64,000 bases of DNA from Bacillus safensis (GTDB lineage: Bacteria; Bacillota; Bacilli; Bacillales; Bacillaceae): assembly GCA_030159235.1 (NCBI GenBank), contig BSBG01000001.1, positions 773,617-837,616 of the forward strand, in the 5' to 3' direction. This document shows, piece after piece, positions 49,725 to 63,441 of the stretch; position 1 is the first letter of the stretch, and each line of letters opens with the position of its first letter. The translations under genes were made by a program, and so were the position numbers. The notes under the pieces were generated by a model that saw nothing but the letters and a program-made list of their open reading frames with translations, did not search any database and was not told where the DNA came from.

Positions 49725-51104
49725 TTACTTTCCTAAACAGAATTGAGAGAATAACTGATCAATCAAGCTTTCATGAACAGCATCCCCGATAATTTCACCT
49801 AACTGTTCCCAGCAGCGTGTTAAATCTATTTGAACGATGTCGATCGGTACGTCCATTCCAATTCCTTCAAGAGCATCCTCAATTGATTGTTTTGCTGCCT
49901 GAAGGAGGGCGATATGTCTTGTGTTACTTACATACGTTAAATCTCCACTTTCAATTGAACCCGTGAAAAATAGTGATTGAATCGCGATTTCAAGCTCATC
50001 AATTCCCTTTTCTTGTAATAATGATGTAGTAACAACCGGACGATCCTTCGCTAACTGCTTGACCTTTTCGATATCAAGCTTAGGCTCAAGATCTGTCTTA
50101 TTCACGATCACGATGATATCCATGCCTGAGACGGCCTCAAAAAGTTTGATATCCTCTTCTGATAATTCCTCGCTATAATTGAGCACAAGTAAAATCAGGT
50201 CAGCTTCTTTTAAGACCTGTCTAGATCGTTCAACCCCTATACGCTCAACGATGTCCTCAGTCTCACGTATACCCGCAGTATCGACTAAACGAAGCGGTAC
50301 ACCTCTGACATTTACATATTCCTCAATGACATCTCTCGTTGTTCCAGGAATATCCGTCACAATTGCTTTTGTTTCCTGAACAAGACTATTCAGCAAGGAA
50401 GACTTCCCAACATTCGGTCTTCCGATAATCACAGTGGATAAGCCCTCGCGAAGTATTTTCCCCTGCTGTGAAGTTGCTAATAGCGATTCAATTTCCTTTT
50501 TCACCGATGTTGCCTTTTCAACTAAAACACGATGAGTCATTTCTTCAACATCGTCATACTCAGGATAATCAATATTTACTTCAACATGGGCCAGTGTTTC
50601 CAAGATCTCGCCGCGAAGTCGTCTAATTAAACCGGAAAGGCGCCCCTCCATTTGAGTGATCGCTACATTCATCGCACGATCTGTCTTTGCACGAATCAAG
50701 TCCATGACCGCTTCTGCTTGCGAAAGATCAATTCTTCCATTTAAGAAAGCACGTTTTGTAAACTCACCTGGCTCCGCCAATCTTGCTCCTTCTCTTAAAG
50801 CAAGCTGCAATACTTTATTAACCGTTACAATTCCGCCATGGCAGTTGATCTCAATAACGTCTTCTCTCGTAAATGTTTTTGGCGCTCTTAATACTGACAC
50901 CATGACCTCTTCTATTACTTGATCAGTGCTAGAATCCACAATATGACCATAATGAATCGTATGGGAGTCCACCGATACAAGCTTTTTCTCCTTAGACCCT
51001 TTATACATCCGATCAGCAATCTGTACCGCATCAGGCCCGCTTAAACGAATAATCGCAATTGCTCCTTCACCCATCGGTGTAGAAATTGCAGCAATTGTAT
51101 CCAT
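49725..51104 (-). CDS. mnmE: tRNA modification GTPase MnmE
   Basis: A 459-aa GTPase with an N-terminal tetrahydrofolate-binding domain, helical domain and inserted G domain ([34 protein letters not shown]). It ends in the catalytic C-terminal motif CLGK. Partner of MnmG. Confidence 0.97.
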   Translation of the reverse strand: MDTIAAISTPMGEGAIAIIRLSGPDAVQIADRMYKGSKEKKLVSVDSHTIHYGHIVDSSTDQVIEEVMVSVLRAPKTFTREDVIEINCHGGIVTVNKVLQLALREGARLAEPGEFTKRAFLNGRIDLSQAEAVMDLIRAKTDRAMNVAITQMEGRLSGLIRRLRGEILETLAHVEVNIDYPEYDDVEEMTHRVLVEKATSVKKEIESLLATSQQGKILREGLSTVIIGRPNVGKSSLLNSLVQETKAIVTDIPGTTRDVIEEYVNVRGVPLRLVDTAGIRETEDIVERIGVERSRQVLKEADLILLVLNYSEELSEEDIKLFEAVSGMDIIVIVNKTDLEPKLDIEKVKQLAKDRPVVTTSLLQEKGIDELEIAIQSLFFTGSIESGDLTYVSNTRHIALLQAAKQSIEDALEGIGMDVPIDIVQIDLTRCWEQLGEIIGDAVHESLIDQLFSQFCLGK

Positions 51105-51244
51105 CGCTCATTCACCTCTTTCTCTACTTAATAGACAGACTGTTATCTATTAAATGGACATTGTCCATCTCTATATCAAAAACGCTTAATCCAAAATTTA
51201 AAGATACCATAAATGAAAGCGAAGTGAAAGTATCCTATATCTAA

Positions 51245-51302
51245 TTATCCACAGCTTCACATCTTATCTATTTTAACACTTAACTTATCCACATGTGAAT
51301 AA
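51245..51302. promoter_or_regulatory. DnaA-box cluster between mnmE and jag
   Basis: Two perfect DnaA boxes TTATCCACA at 51245-51253 and 51285-51293, plus a one-mismatch TGTGAATAA at 51294-51302 in opposite orientation. They lie in a 400-bp AT-rich gap about 4.5 kb from the unwinding site. This may act as a DnaA-titration or regulatory cluster. The rest of 51105-51464 shows no gene. Confidence 0.75.
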
Positions 51303-51464
51303 CGACGTTCTCAACTTATCTTCACATCTTACACCTAAATTGAATAAATTTAAACGCCCTGATCCCTTTACTTACTTGCAAAAATGGCGTTTCTCAATCA
51401 AAACACACACTTACTTTTTAGAAATAAAGGATGAATCCTCTATAAAAAGGTAATTTTTCAATAA

Positions 51465-51501
51465 AAAAAGACCAAAATCCAGCTTTGCTGAATCTTAGCC
51501 T
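51465..51501 (-). terminator. Terminator after jag
   Basis: Stem of AGGCTAAGATTCAGC with GCTGGATTTTGGTCT (imperfect) on the minus strand followed by TTTTTT. Confidence 0.75.
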
Positions 51502-51506
51502 TTCTG

Positions 51507-52130
51507 TTATTTTTTATACAGCACCACTACATGACGTTTGCTGCCTGTATCTTCCGATGCAGTTGAGAGTTCTTTAGAAAATGCAGCAATCGCATCATGA
51601 ACAATTTTTCGTTCATTAGAAGGCATAGGTTCTAAATGAATCTTTCTCTTCGTTTTTAAAACACGATTTGCTGTCTTAATAGCATATTGTTCAAGTGCTT
51701 CTTGTCGTTTCTTCCTGTAATCTCCAATATCGATTGTTATATGATGATACTGATCAGAATAACGATTAAACACTAGCTGTACCAACGTTTCTAAAGAGTA
51801 CAATGTTTGTCCTCTTTTTCCAATCATTAACGACGTTTTATCGCCATCAATGTGGAAAGAAATCTTTTTCGGTTCCTGTTTGGAAATAATTTTTGCTTTT
51901 GGATCAATAGTTTTAACAATTTTATCTAAATACTGCACAGCTAATTTAAGAGCATTTCTCTTTTCTACTAACTTGACGACAGCTTGTCTTTTACCAAATA
52001 ATCCTAAAAACCCTTTATTTCCTTCATCTACTATTGTGATGTCTACTTCTTCATGTAATAGATGAATTTGTTTAAGTCCGGAATCTACTGCTTCTTCGAT
52101 TGTGCGACCGACAGCAGTTATTTCCTTCAT
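51507..52130 (-). CDS. jag: Jag (KhpB/SpoIIIJ-associated) RNA-binding protein
   Basis: A 207-aa protein with a Jag-N domain (1-50), a KH domain ([19 protein letters not shown], about 110-128) and an R3H domain ([15 protein letters not shown]). RNA-binding regulator linked to cell-wall synthesis in Firmicutes. Overlaps spoIIIJ by 4 bp. Confidence 0.95.
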   Translation of the reverse strand: MKEITAVGRTIEEAVDSGLKQIHLLHEEVDITIVDEGNKGFLGLFGKRQAVVKLVEKRNALKLAVQYLDKIVKTIDPKAKIISKQEPKKISFHIDGDKTSLMIGKRGQTLYSLETLVQLVFNRYSDQYHHITIDIGDYRKKRQEALEQYAIKTANRVLKTKRKIHLEPMPSNERKIVHDAIAAFSKELSTASEDTGSKRHVVVLYKK

Positions 52131-52903
52131 TTTTTATTCCCGCCAGCTTTTTCTTTTGTATCAACTTTTACTTGAGGTGTTTTAATCACCAATGTTTGAA
52201 TGATCATGAAAATGTTACCTACAACCCAGTACAACGAAAGTGCTGCTGGGAAACTAATTGCAAATACAATGATCATAATTGGCATCACCCATAGCATAAT
52301 GGCCATTTGAGGGTTGTCCGAAGGATTTCCAGCCATCATTAGCTTTTGCTGAATGAAAGTAGCTACACCCGCAATAATCGGTAATAGGAACAATGGATCT
52401 GGGCTGCCTAAGTCAAACCATAAGAATGTATGCTTTTTAATTTCTGCTGTTCTCATAATTGCATGATAGAAACCAATGAGGATTGGCATCTGAATTAAAA
52501 TCGGGAAACATCCAGCTAATGGGTTGACACCATTTTTTTGAAAAAGGGCCATTGTTTCCTGCTGAAGCTGCTGCTGTGTTTTTTGATCTTTAGAGCTATA
52601 TTTTTCACGTAACTTTTTCAATTCAGGCTGCAATGCTTGCATCGCTTTTGTACTTCTTAACTGCTTAATCATTAATGGTAAAATGAGCAGACGAATTAAC
52701 AGCGTCACAATAATAATCGCTACACCATAGTTTTCACCAGTTATGTTTGCCATGTACGTGATTAATTGAGATAGCGGGTAAACAATATAAGAATTCCAGA
52801 ATCCCTTACTATCTGATGTAATTGGTTCATTGATCTGTGTACATCCTGCCAATAGAACCAATACGCCAATCAAGCTAAATATTAGTAATAATCGCCTTTT
52901 CAA
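52127..52903 (-). CDS. spoIIIJ: Membrane protein insertase SpoIIIJ (YidC1)
   Basis: About 258 aa. A lipoprotein signal ending LLAGC is followed by the YidC/Oxa1 fold with five membrane segments ([21 protein letters not shown] starts the core). Basic C-terminus. It inserts membrane proteins and is needed for SpoIIIAH-SpoIIQ function in sporulation. GGGAGGA lies between an ATG at 52918 and the tandem TTG codons; the TTG at 52903 is best spaced, though 52906 is possible. Confidence 0.93.
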   Translation of the reverse strand: MKRRLLLIFSLIGVLVLLAGCTQINEPITSDSKGFWNSYIVYPLSQLITYMANITGENYGVAIIIVTLLIRLLILPLMIKQLRSTKAMQALQPELKKLREKYSSKDQKTQQQLQQETMALFQKNGVNPLAGCFPILIQMPILIGFYHAIMRTAEIKKHTFLWFDLGSPDPLFLLPIIAGVATFIQQKLMMAGNPSDNPQMAIMLWVMPIMIIVFAISFPAALSLYWVVGNIFMIIQTLVIKTPQVKVDTKEKAGGNKK

Positions 52904-53067
52904 CAAGATTCCTCCCATTACTTCAAACTTTATTTAAGTTGGAATTGATTACGAAAGTGACTCACCTAATCAGTATGGTAACATTTTTTCATTACAAAGT
53001 GGTGGTTTCATTTTAATTCACTAGATGAAGGAAGCGCTTTTAAAAATTGATTCAACGAAAGTATCTA

Positions 53068-53427
53068 TTACGAAGACTTTTTCGGTTGTTGTTGATAAAC
53101 AGCGGATTTTCTAAATAAATGTTGGAGAGACTTCTTTGTTTCTTCAAAGGTCAATTCACTCGCTGGTTTTCGTGCAATGACAATGTAGTCTTTTTCTTGC
53201 TTTAACTTATGACCTTCCTCTAAAAACACCTGGCGGATCAGTCGTTTAATTCGATTTCTCATCACTGCATTACCAATCTTCTTACTGACAGACAATCCTA
53301 GACGCAGTTCATCTTGATTTGGTTGATCCAGCTGGTAGATAACGAATTGGCGATTCGCCATTGATTGACCTTTTCTGAACACTTTTTGAAACTCTTCATT
53401 TTTTTTTAGCCTGTTTCGCTTCTTCAT
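53068..53427 (-). CDS. rnpA: Ribonuclease P protein component
   Basis: A 119-aa protein subunit of RNase P, which matures tRNA 5' ends. The RNR signature is [16 protein letters not shown]. Family start [16 protein letters not shown] at 53427 lies four codons inside the open frame. Confidence 0.96.
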   Translation of the reverse strand: MKKRNRLKKNEEFQKVFRKGQSMANRQFVIYQLDQPNQDELRLGLSVSKKIGNAVMRNRIKRLIRQVFLEEGHKLKQEKDYIVIARKPASELTFEETKKSLQHLFRKSAVYQQQPKKSS

Positions 53428-53477
53428 GTTTTCTTCCACTCCGATAAAAACTGACAGTTCATTTACGATTTTATGTA

Positions 53478-53505
53478 AAAAAGACCACTGACATTATTCA
53501 GTGGC

Positions 53506-53506
<1 letters not shown>
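53478..53506 (-). terminator. Hairpin terminator/attenuator between rpmH and rnpA
   Basis: CCACTGA / TCAGTGG stem, then TCTTTTTT on the minus strand. It overlaps the rpmH stop codon and would lower rnpA expression relative to rpmH. Confidence 0.8.
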
Positions 53507-53640
<134 letters not shown>

Positions 53641-53841
53641 TTATGACACCTCCCTGAGGAATAGCTGTTTAAGACAGTCTAACTCATTATATTTGTGTAA
53701 CCCATCGATTGTCAATATCAATGATAAAACTCTTATTATCAACCTTATAAGCATAACATAACTTATCAAACGAAGAAACCTTCTTTTTCAGTTTCCAGCA
53801 TTTTATTCTTTTTTTCTCCTAAAAGGCCTTCAAAACAAGGT

Positions 53842-54105
53842 TGTGGATATTTTTCCGGCATATTTAGACTATCCACACCCATTATCGACATTTTTTTCAC
53901 ACAAATAACCGATGTGGATAATTATTTTTCAACAGGATGTAAAGTGTGTGGATAAGTTTGTGACACCCATTGCACCATCTTGTTTATTTTGATATTATAT
54001 TTGTGTTTTAACTCTTAATTACTTATCTGGCCTATTTATATTATCCACAGTTTGTGGATAACCTGTGGAAAGGTATTACACAGCTTGTTGAATTGTTTAT
54101 CCACA
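53842..54105. other. oriC, upstream DnaA-box region (rpmH-dnaA)
   Basis: The 619-bp AT-rich gap holds DnaA boxes in both orientations: perfect copies at 53913-53921, 53947-53955, 54041-54049, 54053-54061 and 54097-54105, and one-mismatch copies at 53842-53850 and 53869-53877. They surround the dnaA promoter, fitting both origin function and DnaA autoregulation. No open frame is supported here. Confidence 0.93.
53970..53998 (+). promoter_or_regulatory. dnaA promoter
   Basis: -35 TTGCAC (53970-53975), 17-bp spacer, -10 TATTAT (53993-53998), flanked by DnaA boxes on both sides. This gives a leader of about 250 nt before dnaA. Confidence 0.65.
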
Positions 54106-54259
54106 GCTTGTGTAATTTGTCGAAAAGACGTTTTTCTACTATATTAATTGTTTTCAACAATGTATGTGCACGAATGGTAATGACCATTTGCTCTTTTTCG
54201 TGTTCTATAACAGTTTGATACTGGTCATTTTAAAAAGAAAAGGAGGGGGGAGAAGCCTT

Positions 54260-55600
54260 ATGGAAAATATTTTGGATCTGTGGAATAAAGCACTTCAAAA
54301 AATAGAGACAAAATTGAGCAAACCCAGTTTTGAGACATGGATGAAATCGACAAAAGCCCATTCTCTTCAGGGAGATACGCTTACAATTACGGCACCTAAT
54401 GAATTTGCTAGAGATTGGCTGGAGTCAAGATATCTTCACTTAATTGCTGATACCATCTATGAACTGACAGGTGAAGAGCTCAGCATTAAATTTATTATTC
54501 CTCAAAATCAGGACGAAGAGGAAGCTATGCCAAAGTCTCCAATCAAAAAAATATCTAAAGAAGAGCCCGTTGACATTCCACAAAATATGCTGAATCCAAA
54601 ATATACATTTGATACTTTTGTTATTGGTTCAGGCAACCGTTTTGCTCATGCTGCTTCACTTGCAGTAGCGGAAGCACCAGCAAAAGCATATAACCCGCTT
54701 TTTATTTATGGGGGCGTTGGTTTAGGAAAGACTCACTTGATGCATGCGATTGGTCATTACGTGATCGACCATAATCCATCAGCCAAAGTGGTCTATCTAT
54801 CATCTGAAAAATTTACTAATGAATTTATCAACTCAATCCGGGACAACAAAGCTGTCGACTTCCGTAATCGCTATCGAAGTGTAGATGTGCTTTTGATAGA
54901 TGATATTCAATTTTTAGCAGGAAAAGAACAAACACAAGAAGAGTTTTTCCATACATTCAACACACTTCACGAAGAAAGTAAGCAGATCGTCATTTCTAGT
55001 GACCGCCCGCCAAAAGAAATTCCGACACTTGAAGACAGATTACGCTCCCGATTCGAATGGGGCTTAATCACAGACATTACCCCGCCAGATCTAGAAACGC
55101 GTATTGCGATTCTGCGAAAAAAGGCAAAGGCAGAAGGCCTAGACATTCCGAATGAAGTCATGCTGTATATTGCCAATCAAATCGACAGCAACATTCGTGA
55201 ACTGGAGGGTGCTTTAATTCGTGTCGTTGCTTACTCATCTTTAATTAATAAAGACATCAATGCAGATCTAGCAGCTGAGGCGCTAAAAGACATCATTCCA
55301 TCATCAAAGCCAAGAATCATTACGATTAAAGATATTCAAAGAATCGTAGGGCAGCAATTTAATATTCGATTGGAAGATTTCAAAGCAAAGAAACGTACGA
55401 AGTCAGTTGCTTATCCTAGACAAATTGCCATGTACCTCTCTAGAGAAATGACCGATTCCTCTCTGCCTAAAATCGGAGAAGAATTTGGAGGTCGTGATCA
55501 TACGACTGTCATTCATGCTCATGAGAAAATTTCGAAATTAATCGTTGAAGATGAACAGCTTCAGCAGCATGTCAAAGAGATTAAAGAACAATTAAAATAA
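54260..55600 (+). CDS. dnaA: Chromosomal replication initiator DnaA
   Basis: A 446-aa initiator: helical domain I (1-85), linker II, AAA+ domain III (Walker [14 protein letters not shown], Walker [10 protein letters not shown]) and DnaA-box-binding domain IV ([15 protein letters not shown]). GGAGGGGGG precedes the ATG at 54260; the frame upstream to 54164 is not used because the length at 54260 equals that of B. subtilis DnaA. Confidence 0.98.
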   Translation: MENILDLWNKALQKIETKLSKPSFETWMKSTKAHSLQGDTLTITAPNEFARDWLESRYLHLIADTIYELTGEELSIKFIIPQNQDEEEAMPKSPIKKISKEEPVDIPQNMLNPKYTFDTFVIGSGNRFAHAASLAVAEAPAKAYNPLFIYGGVGLGKTHLMHAIGHYVIDHNPSAKVVYLSSEKFTNEFINSIRDNKAVDFRNRYRSVDVLLIDDIQFLAGKEQTQEEFFHTFNTLHEESKQIVISSDRPPKEIPTLEDRLRSRFEWGLITDITPPDLETRIAILRKKAKAEGLDIPNEVMLYIANQIDSNIRELEGALIRVVAYSSLINKDINADLAAEALKDIIPSSKPRIITIKDIQRIVGQQFNIRLEDFKAKKRTKSVAYPRQIAMYLSREMTDSSLPKIGEEFGGRDHTTVIHAHEKISKLIVEDEQLQQHVKEIKEQLK

Positions 55601-55628
55601 CCAAGCTGATATAATGAGTACGGGAAAA

Positions 55629-55766
55629 TGTGAATAACTTGAGCATAGTCATACACAGTCTGTCCACATGTGGATAGGCTGTCTTTCCTTTCTTTCCACT
55701 GACTTATCCACATATTCACAAGCCCTACTAGTACTTCTACGATTTTTATTAATAAAATATATATAC
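55629..55766. other. oriC, unwinding region (dnaA-dnaN)
   Basis: DnaA boxes at 55629-55637 (one mismatch), 55660-55668, 55669-55677 and a perfect one at 55704-55712, followed by GCCC and a DnaA-trio-like run CTACTAGTACTTCTACGAT (55725-55743). Then comes the AT-only stretch at 55744-55765, the expected DNA unwinding element. The order matches the B. subtilis basal unwinding system. Confidence 0.93.
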
Positions 55767-55796
55767 ATGTCATTAAGAAAATTTAGGAGGACCACT

Positions 55797-56933
55797 ATGA
55801 AATTCACGATTCAAAAAGATCGTCTTGTTGAAAGTGTCCAAGATGTATTAAAGGCCGTATCCTCTAGAACAACGATTCCTATTTTGACAGGGATTAAAAT
55901 TGTTGCATCCGATGAGGGGGTTTCTCTAACAGGAAGCGATTCTGATATCTCAATTGAATCTTTCATTTCTCAAAGAGATGGAGATTTAGAAGTTATCACC
56001 ATTGATCGTCCGGGAAGTATTGTGCTGCAAGCGCGCTTCTTTAGTGAAATTGTGAAGAAACTGCCAATGGCTACTGTCGAAATTGAAGTAGAACAAAATC
56101 ACTTGACCATCATCCGCTCTGGTTCAGCGGAATTTAACTTAAACGGCTTAGATGCTGAAGAATATCCGCATCTGCCACAAATTGAAGAGCATCATGCATT
56201 TCAAATTCCGACAGATCTGCTTAAAAACATGATTCGTCAAACTGTTTTCGCAGTGTCCACCTCAGAAACACGACCTATCTTGACAGGTGTAAACTGGAAA
56301 GTGGAAAACGGTGAATTAATATGCACGGCGACGGATAGCCATCGTCTGGCTTTAAGAAAAGCAAAGTTAGATATCAACGAGGAAAGTTCTTATAATGTCG
56401 TGATTCCAGGAAAGAGTTTAACGGAGCTAAGTAGAATTCTTGATGATGGACAAGATCTTGTGAGCATCGTCATTACGGAAACGCAGGTTCTTTTTAAAGC
56501 ACAAAACGTACTGTTCTTCTCAAGATTGCTGGATGGTAATTATCCAGATACAGCTCGGCTGATCCCGCAAGAAAGTAAAACGGATGTCGTGGTTAACACG
56601 AAAGAGTTTCTTCAAGCCATTGATCGTGCATCACTTTTGGCAAGAGAAGGACGTAATAATGTCGTCAAGCTGTCGGCTGATCCTGAACAAAGCCTTGAAA
56701 TCTCTTCTAATTCACCTGAGATCGGGAAAGTGGTGGAGACTGTTCAAGCTGATGACATTAAAGGGGAGGATCTCAAAATCTCCTTCAGTCCAAAATATAT
56801 GCTTGATGCGTTAAAAGTATTAGAGGGAACAGATATTCATGTAAGCTTCACTGGTGCAATGAGACCGTTCCTGTTGCGTACGCCGAATGATGATTCTATC
56901 TTGCAATTGATTCTTCCGGTGAGAACGTATTAA
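55797..56933 (+). CDS. dnaN: DNA polymerase III beta subunit (sliding clamp)
   Basis: A 378-aa processivity clamp with three repeated clamp domains. MKFTIQKDRLVESVQDVLKA opens the protein and PNDDSILQLILPVRTY closes it. TAGGAGG precedes the ATG at 55797; the longer frame to 55668 runs into oriC. Confidence 0.97.
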   Translation: MKFTIQKDRLVESVQDVLKAVSSRTTIPILTGIKIVASDEGVSLTGSDSDISIESFISQRDGDLEVITIDRPGSIVLQARFFSEIVKKLPMATVEIEVEQNHLTIIRSGSAEFNLNGLDAEEYPHLPQIEEHHAFQIPTDLLKNMIRQTVFAVSTSETRPILTGVNWKVENGELICTATDSHRLALRKAKLDINEESSYNVVIPGKSLTELSRILDDGQDLVSIVITETQVLFKAQNVLFFSRLLDGNYPDTARLIPQESKTDVVVNTKEFLQAIDRASLLAREGRNNVVKLSADPEQSLEISSNSPEIGKVVETVQADDIKGEDLKISFSPKYMLDALKVLEGTDIHVSFTGAMRPFLLRTPNDDSILQLILPVRTY

Positions 56934-56948
56934 TTCAATCCTAAAATG

Positions 56949-56980
56949 GCTGCTGTGTGAGTACACAGCAGCTTTTCTTC
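56949..56980 (+). terminator. Terminator after dnaN
   Basis: GCTGCTGTGT (56949-56958) / ACACAGCAGC (56963-56972), then TTTTCTT. Confidence 0.88.
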
Positions 56981-57084
56981 TCGTTTACCATGCTTTCTTT
57001 CATCCCAGTTCGCTTTCCCCCTTTCCTTCTTGTCTTGTTTTTTAGTACAATTAGTTATTAGTGATATTGAAAGAGGTCGATACA

Positions 57085-57300
57085 ATGCCTAACCTTATAA
57101 CCATTGAAACAGAAATGATTACATTAGGGCAGTTTTTGAAATTAGCCGAAGTCATCCAATCTGGCGGAATGGCGAAATGGTTTTTAAGTGAACATGAGGT
57201 GTTCATTAATCAAGAGCCAGATAATAGACGGGGACGCAAACTATACCCAGGAGATGTTGTCGAGATAGAAGGTTACGGCACATTTCAAGTTGCGAATTAG
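57085..57300 (+). CDS. rlbA: S4-domain RNA-binding protein RlbA (YaaA)
   Basis: A 71-aa S4-like RNA-binding protein: ITLGQFLKLAEVIQSGGMAK and GDVVEIEGYGTF. AGAGGT precedes the ATG at 57085; an in-frame ATT-ATG context at 57061 is ignored. It lies between dnaN and recF as in B. subtilis. Confidence 0.9.
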   Translation: MPNLITIETEMITLGQFLKLAEVIQSGGMAKWFLSEHEVFINQEPDNRRGRKLYPGDVVEIEGYGTFQVAN

Positions 57301-57316
57301 AAACGGGTGACAATAC

Positions 57317-58429
57317 ATGTACATTCAAAGTCTGGCGTTAACTTCATACCGAAACTATGAACACACTGAGCTTCAATTCGACAATAAGGTGAATGTCATG
57401 ATCGGTGAGAATGCCCAAGGTAAAACAAACTTGATGGAAGCGATCTATGTATTGTCGATGGCAAAGTCTCATCGTACGTCAAATGATAAAGAACTTATCC
57501 GATGGGACCAAGACTATGCTAAAATAGAAGGTAGAGTCATTAAAAAAAATGGTCCACTCCCGATGCAGCTCGTGATCTCAAAAAAAGGAAAAAAGGGAAA
57601 GGTCAATCATATTGAACAACAGAAGCTCAGTCATTATGTTGGTGCGTTAAACACCATCATGTTTGCGCCAGAGGACTTAAGTCTTGTGAAGGGCAGCCCG
57701 CAAATCCGCAGAAGATTTCTCGACATGGAGATTGGACAGGTTTCTGCTGTCTACTTGCATGATTTATCGCTCTATCAAAAAATTCTTACTCAGCGAAATC
57801 ATTACTTGAAACAATTGCAGACAAGAAAGCAAACGGATCAAGCGATGCTGGAGATTTTAACAGAGCAGTTGATTGATGCGGCAGCAAAAGTTGTCAAAAG
57901 ACGACTGACTTTTACGAAACAGCTCGAAAAATGGGCGCAGCCGCTGCATTTTGGGATTTCTAGAGAGCTAGAAACTCTCACGCTCCAATACCAGACGGCA
58001 ATAGAGGTATCAGAAGCGTCAGACTTGTCGAAAATAAAGAATAGCTATGAAGAATCGTTTCAGAAACTAAGAGACAGAGAAATAGACCGAGGGATGACAC
58101 TGTGGGGACCTCACAGAGATGACCTGCTTTTCTTTGTGAATGGTCGGGATGTTCAGACATATGGCTCTCAAGGGCAGCAAAGAACAACAGCTCTTTCACT
58201 AAAGCTGGCAGAAATTGATCTGATACATGAAGAAATCGGAGAATATCCCATTCTTTTGCTCGATGATGTTTTATCTGAACTTGATGATTACAGACAGTCT
58301 CATTTGCTCCATACCATTCAGGGACGCGTACAGACCTTCGTCACCACAACAAGTGTAGAAGGTATCGACCACGCCACCCTGAAAGAAGCGGAAATTTTCA
58401 GAGTAGCCAGTGGAAAAGTAATTGACTGA
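57317..58429 (+). CDS. recF: DNA replication and repair protein RecF
   Basis: A 370-aa SMC-like ATPase that helps load RecA at gaps. Walker [16 protein letters not shown], signature [18 protein letters not shown] and Walker [13 protein letters not shown]. It starts 16 bp after rlbA. Confidence 0.97.
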   Translation: MYIQSLALTSYRNYEHTELQFDNKVNVMIGENAQGKTNLMEAIYVLSMAKSHRTSNDKELIRWDQDYAKIEGRVIKKNGPLPMQLVISKKGKKGKVNHIEQQKLSHYVGALNTIMFAPEDLSLVKGSPQIRRRFLDMEIGQVSAVYLHDLSLYQKILTQRNHYLKQLQTRKQTDQAMLEILTEQLIDAAAKVVKRRLTFTKQLEKWAQPLHFGISRELETLTLQYQTAIEVSEASDLSKIKNSYEESFQKLRDREIDRGMTLWGPHRDDLLFFVNGRDVQTYGSQGQQRTTALSLKLAEIDLIHEEIGEYPILLLDDVLSELDDYRQSHLLHTIQGRVQTFVTTTSVEGIDHATLKEAEIFRVASGKVID

Positions 58430-58446
58430 TAAATGAGGTGTGAGTC

Positions 58447-58692
58447 TTGTATATTCATTTAGGTGATGATTGTGTTGTTTCTACACGAGAGATTGTCGCA
58501 ATTGTTGATTACAAAATGAGGTCGTCTTCTGTTGTAGAAGAGTTTCTTCAAAAACAAGAGAAACAAATCATTTCTTTATCACAAGGGACACCCAAATCCA
58601 TCGTCGTCACAACTGAATCTGTTTATTACTCTCCTCTTTCCTCAAGCACGCTCAAAAAACGTGCTTCATTTGTGATTGAAATTGAAGTCTAA
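58447..58692 (+). CDS. remB: Extracellular-matrix regulator RemB (YaaB)
   Basis: An 81-aa protein (MYIHLGDDCVVSTREIVAIV) of the RemB family, which supports biofilm-matrix gene expression. Start codon TTG after GAGGTG. Between recF and gyrB as in B. subtilis. Confidence 0.9.
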   Translation: MYIHLGDDCVVSTREIVAIVDYKMRSSSVVEEFLQKQEKQIISLSQGTPKSIVVTTESVYYSPLSSSTLKKRASFVIEIEV

Positions 58693-58737
58693 AACCTCAA
58701 TTCATATAAATATATCGTTTAAGAAAAGTGTAGGTGA

Positions 58738-60666
<1,929 letters not shown>

Positions 60667-60682
60667 ATAGATCCCTCCTGAG

Positions 60683-60719
60683 AACAACCTTATTTCTTGT
60701 TTGGAATAAGGTTGTTTTT
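60683..60719 (+). terminator. Terminator after gyrB
   Basis: AACAACCTTAT (60683-60693) / ATAAGGTTGTT (60706-60716), then T residues. Confidence 0.85.
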
Positions 60720-60807
60720 CAAGAAATAGGGATGCGGAACGAATGTCCTGGTTTTCCGTGTTTTCGTTGATTTTCTAGTAAATTAATGTGTATAAAGCCG
60801 AGATTAT

Positions 60808-60816
60808 TGATATAAT
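60808..60816 (+). promoter_or_regulatory. gyrA promoter (extended -10)
   Basis: TGATATAAT forms an extended -10 about 82 bp before gyrA; no good -35 is seen at the correct distance. Together with the terminator at 60683 it indicates that gyrA has its own promoter. Confidence 0.6.
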
Positions 60817-60898
60817 GGAGAGTAGTCTTGTGAATATAAATACATATTTTACTCCCACATAATTTATTTCATGTGATACGTAAAGGGAGGTTCTTATA

Positions 60899-63403
60899 GT
60901 GAGTGAACAACATACACCAAATGTACGTGAAGTGAATATTAGTCATGAAATGCGTACATCCTTTTTAGATTATGCAATGAGTGTTATTGTTTCGCGTGCA
61001 TTACCAGATGTGCGAGACGGATTGAAGCCCGTGCATCGAAGAATTTTGTATGCGATGAATGACCTAGGTATGACAAGTGATAAACCTTTTAAGAAGTCTG
61101 CACGTATCGTTGGGGAAGTTATCGGTAAGTACCACCCTCACGGTGACAGCGCTGTATACGAAGCGATGGTTCGAATGGCGCAAGATTTCAACTATCGTAA
61201 TATGCTGGTTGAAGGTCATGGAAACTTTGGTTCTGTCGATGGAGACAGTGCAGCAGCGATGCGTTATACTGAGGCGCGTCTATCAAAAATCTCAATGGAG
61301 ATTCTGCGTGATATCACCAAGGATACGATTGATTATCAAGATAACTACGATGGCAGTGAAAGAGAACCAATCGTTATGCCTGCTCGATTCCCGAACTTAT
61401 TAGTCAATGGGGCAACAGGTATCGCTGTAGGAATGGCGACTAACATCCCGCCACACCAGCTAGGCGAAGTCATTGACGGGGTACTGGCTATTAGTCAAGA
61501 CCCAGAAATGACAACACAGGAACTAATGGAGATCATTCCAGGGCCAGACTTCCCAACTGCGGGACAAATCATTGGCCGAAGTGGAATCCGCAAGGCATAT
61601 GAAACAGGACGGGGATCTATTACATTACGTGCAAAGTCTATCATTGAAGAAACATCCAGCGGTAAGCAGCGGATTATCATCAATGAAATTCCATATCAGG
61701 TCAACAAAGCTCGTTTAATCGAAAAAATTGCTGATCTTGTACGCGATAAAAAAATTGATGGTATTACTGATCTTCGTGACGAATCTGATCGTAATGGGAT
61801 GCGGATTGTAATTGAACTTCGAAGAGACGCAAATGCCCATGTTCTATTAAACAATCTTTATAAACAGACAACACTTCAAACATCATTTGGAATCAACTTA
61901 TTGGCACTTGTCGATGGACAGCCGAAGGTCTTGTCCCTCAAACAATGTCTTGAATATTATCTAGAGCATCAAAAAGTGATCATTCGCAGAAGAACAGCAT
62001 ATGAACTTCGTAAAGCTGAAGCAAGAGCTCATATTCTAGAAGGTTTAAGAATTGCCCTTGATCACTTAGATGAAGTCATTTCATTAATTAGAAGCTCTCA
62101 AACTGCTGAAATCGCGAGAAATGGCTTAATGGAGAACTATAGCTTATCCGAAAAACAAGCACAGGCCATTCTTGATATGCGACTTCAGCGTTTAACTGGT
62201 TTGGAAAGAGAAAAGATAGAAGAAGAATACAAAGGACTTGTTGATTTGATTGCTGAATTGAAAGCCATCTTAGCTGACAATGAGAAAGTTCTAGAAATCA
62301 TTAGAGAAGAATTAACAGAAATCAAAGAACGCTTCAATGATACACGCCGTACTGAAATTGTGACGGCTGGTATTGAAACAATTGAAGATGAAGATCTGAT
62401 TCCTGTTGAGAACATCGTGATTACGCTGACTCATAATGGTTATATCAAGCGTCTGCCTGCATCAACATACCGCAGTCAAAAAAGAGGCGGTAAAGGCGTC
62501 CAAGGCATGGGAACCAATGAGGATGACTTCGTTGAACAGCTGATTTCGACATCGACACACGATACAATCCTCTTCTTCTCTAATAAAGGGAAAGTATATC
62601 GTGCGAAGGGATATGAGATTCCTGAATTTGGACGAACAGCGAAAGGGATTCCGATTATTAACCTTCTTGAAGTAGAAAAGGGAGAATGGATTAACGCCAT
62701 TATTCCAGTAAGCGAATTTGATGAAGATTCGTATCTCTTCTTTACAACTAGACACGGTATATCAAAACGAACATCATTGTCTCATTTTGCTAACATTCGA
62801 AACAATGGACTTATCGCATTAAGCCTTCGTGACGAAGATGAACTGATGGCTGTTCGTTTAACCAATGGAGAAAAACAGATCATCATTGGAACGAAAAAGG
62901 GTATGCTAATCCGTTTCGACGAGACAGACGTTCGTGAAATGGGACGTACGGCAGCTGGTGTGAAAGGTATTACGCTTTCTGAGGATGACATCGTTGTTGG
63001 TATGGAAATCCTTGAGCCAGATGCAAATGTATTGATCGTAACTGAAAAAGGGTATGGTAAATTAACCCCTGAAAAAGAATACCGTGTTCAAAGTCGTGGC
63101 GGTAAAGGTCTTAAAACCTGTAAGATCACTGACAACAATGGTCCGCTTGTCGCAGTGAAGGCGACGAATGCTGAAGCTGAAGAGGACTTAATGATTATTA
63201 CAGGGAGCGGCGTGATCATTCGTATGGCCGTTTCAGACATTTCAACAACAGGTCGAGTCACTCAAGGTGTCCGCCTGATTCGCCTCGGTGATGATGAGCA
63301 TGTCGCTACAGTGGCATTAGTTGAACAATCACCAGAAGATGATGAAGAGAATAGTGAAGAAAACGTAGAAAATATAGAGTCAGATCAAGAGCAATCTGAG
63401 TAA
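60899..63403 (+). CDS. gyrA: DNA gyrase subunit A
   Basis: An 834-aa breakage-reunion subunit. Active-site Tyr in [13 protein letters not shown], then six C-terminal beta-pinwheel blades ([12 protein letters not shown] is the GyrA box) and a Glu/Asp-rich tail. The quinolone region reads [12 protein letters not shown], with the Ser and Glu of sensitive strains retained. GTG start after AAAGGGAGG. Confidence 0.97.
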   Translation: MSEQHTPNVREVNISHEMRTSFLDYAMSVIVSRALPDVRDGLKPVHRRILYAMNDLGMTSDKPFKKSARIVGEVIGKYHPHGDSAVYEAMVRMAQDFNYRNMLVEGHGNFGSVDGDSAAAMRYTEARLSKISMEILRDITKDTIDYQDNYDGSEREPIVMPARFPNLLVNGATGIAVGMATNIPPHQLGEVIDGVLAISQDPEMTTQELMEIIPGPDFPTAGQIIGRSGIRKAYETGRGSITLRAKSIIEETSSGKQRIIINEIPYQVNKARLIEKIADLVRDKKIDGITDLRDESDRNGMRIVIELRRDANAHVLLNNLYKQTTLQTSFGINLLALVDGQPKVLSLKQCLEYYLEHQKVIIRRRTAYELRKAEARAHILEGLRIALDHLDEVISLIRSSQTAEIARNGLMENYSLSEKQAQAILDMRLQRLTGLEREKIEEEYKGLVDLIAELKAILADNEKVLEIIREELTEIKERFNDTRRTEIVTAGIETIEDEDLIPVENIVITLTHNGYIKRLPASTYRSQKRGGKGVQGMGTNEDDFVEQLISTSTHDTILFFSNKGKVYRAKGYEIPEFGRTAKGIPIINLLEVEKGEWINAIIPVSEFDEDSYLFFTTRHGISKRTSLSHFANIRNNGLIALSLRDEDELMAVRLTNGEKQIIIGTKKGMLIRFDETDVREMGRTAAGVKGITLSEDDIVVGMEILEPDANVLIVTEKGYGKLTPEKEYRVQSRGGKGLKTCKITDNNGPLVAVKATNAEAEEDLMIITGSGVIIRMAVSDISTTGRVTQGVRLIRLGDDEHVATVALVEQSPEDDEENSEENVENIESDQEQSE

Positions 63404-63407
63404 TGAA

Positions 63408-63441
63408 AATAAAGCCGGTTCTCCATCGGCTTTATTTTTTT
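63408..63441 (+). terminator. Terminator after gyrA
   Basis: AATAAAGCCG (63408-63417) / CGGCTTTATT (63427-63436), then T residues. Confidence 0.92.
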
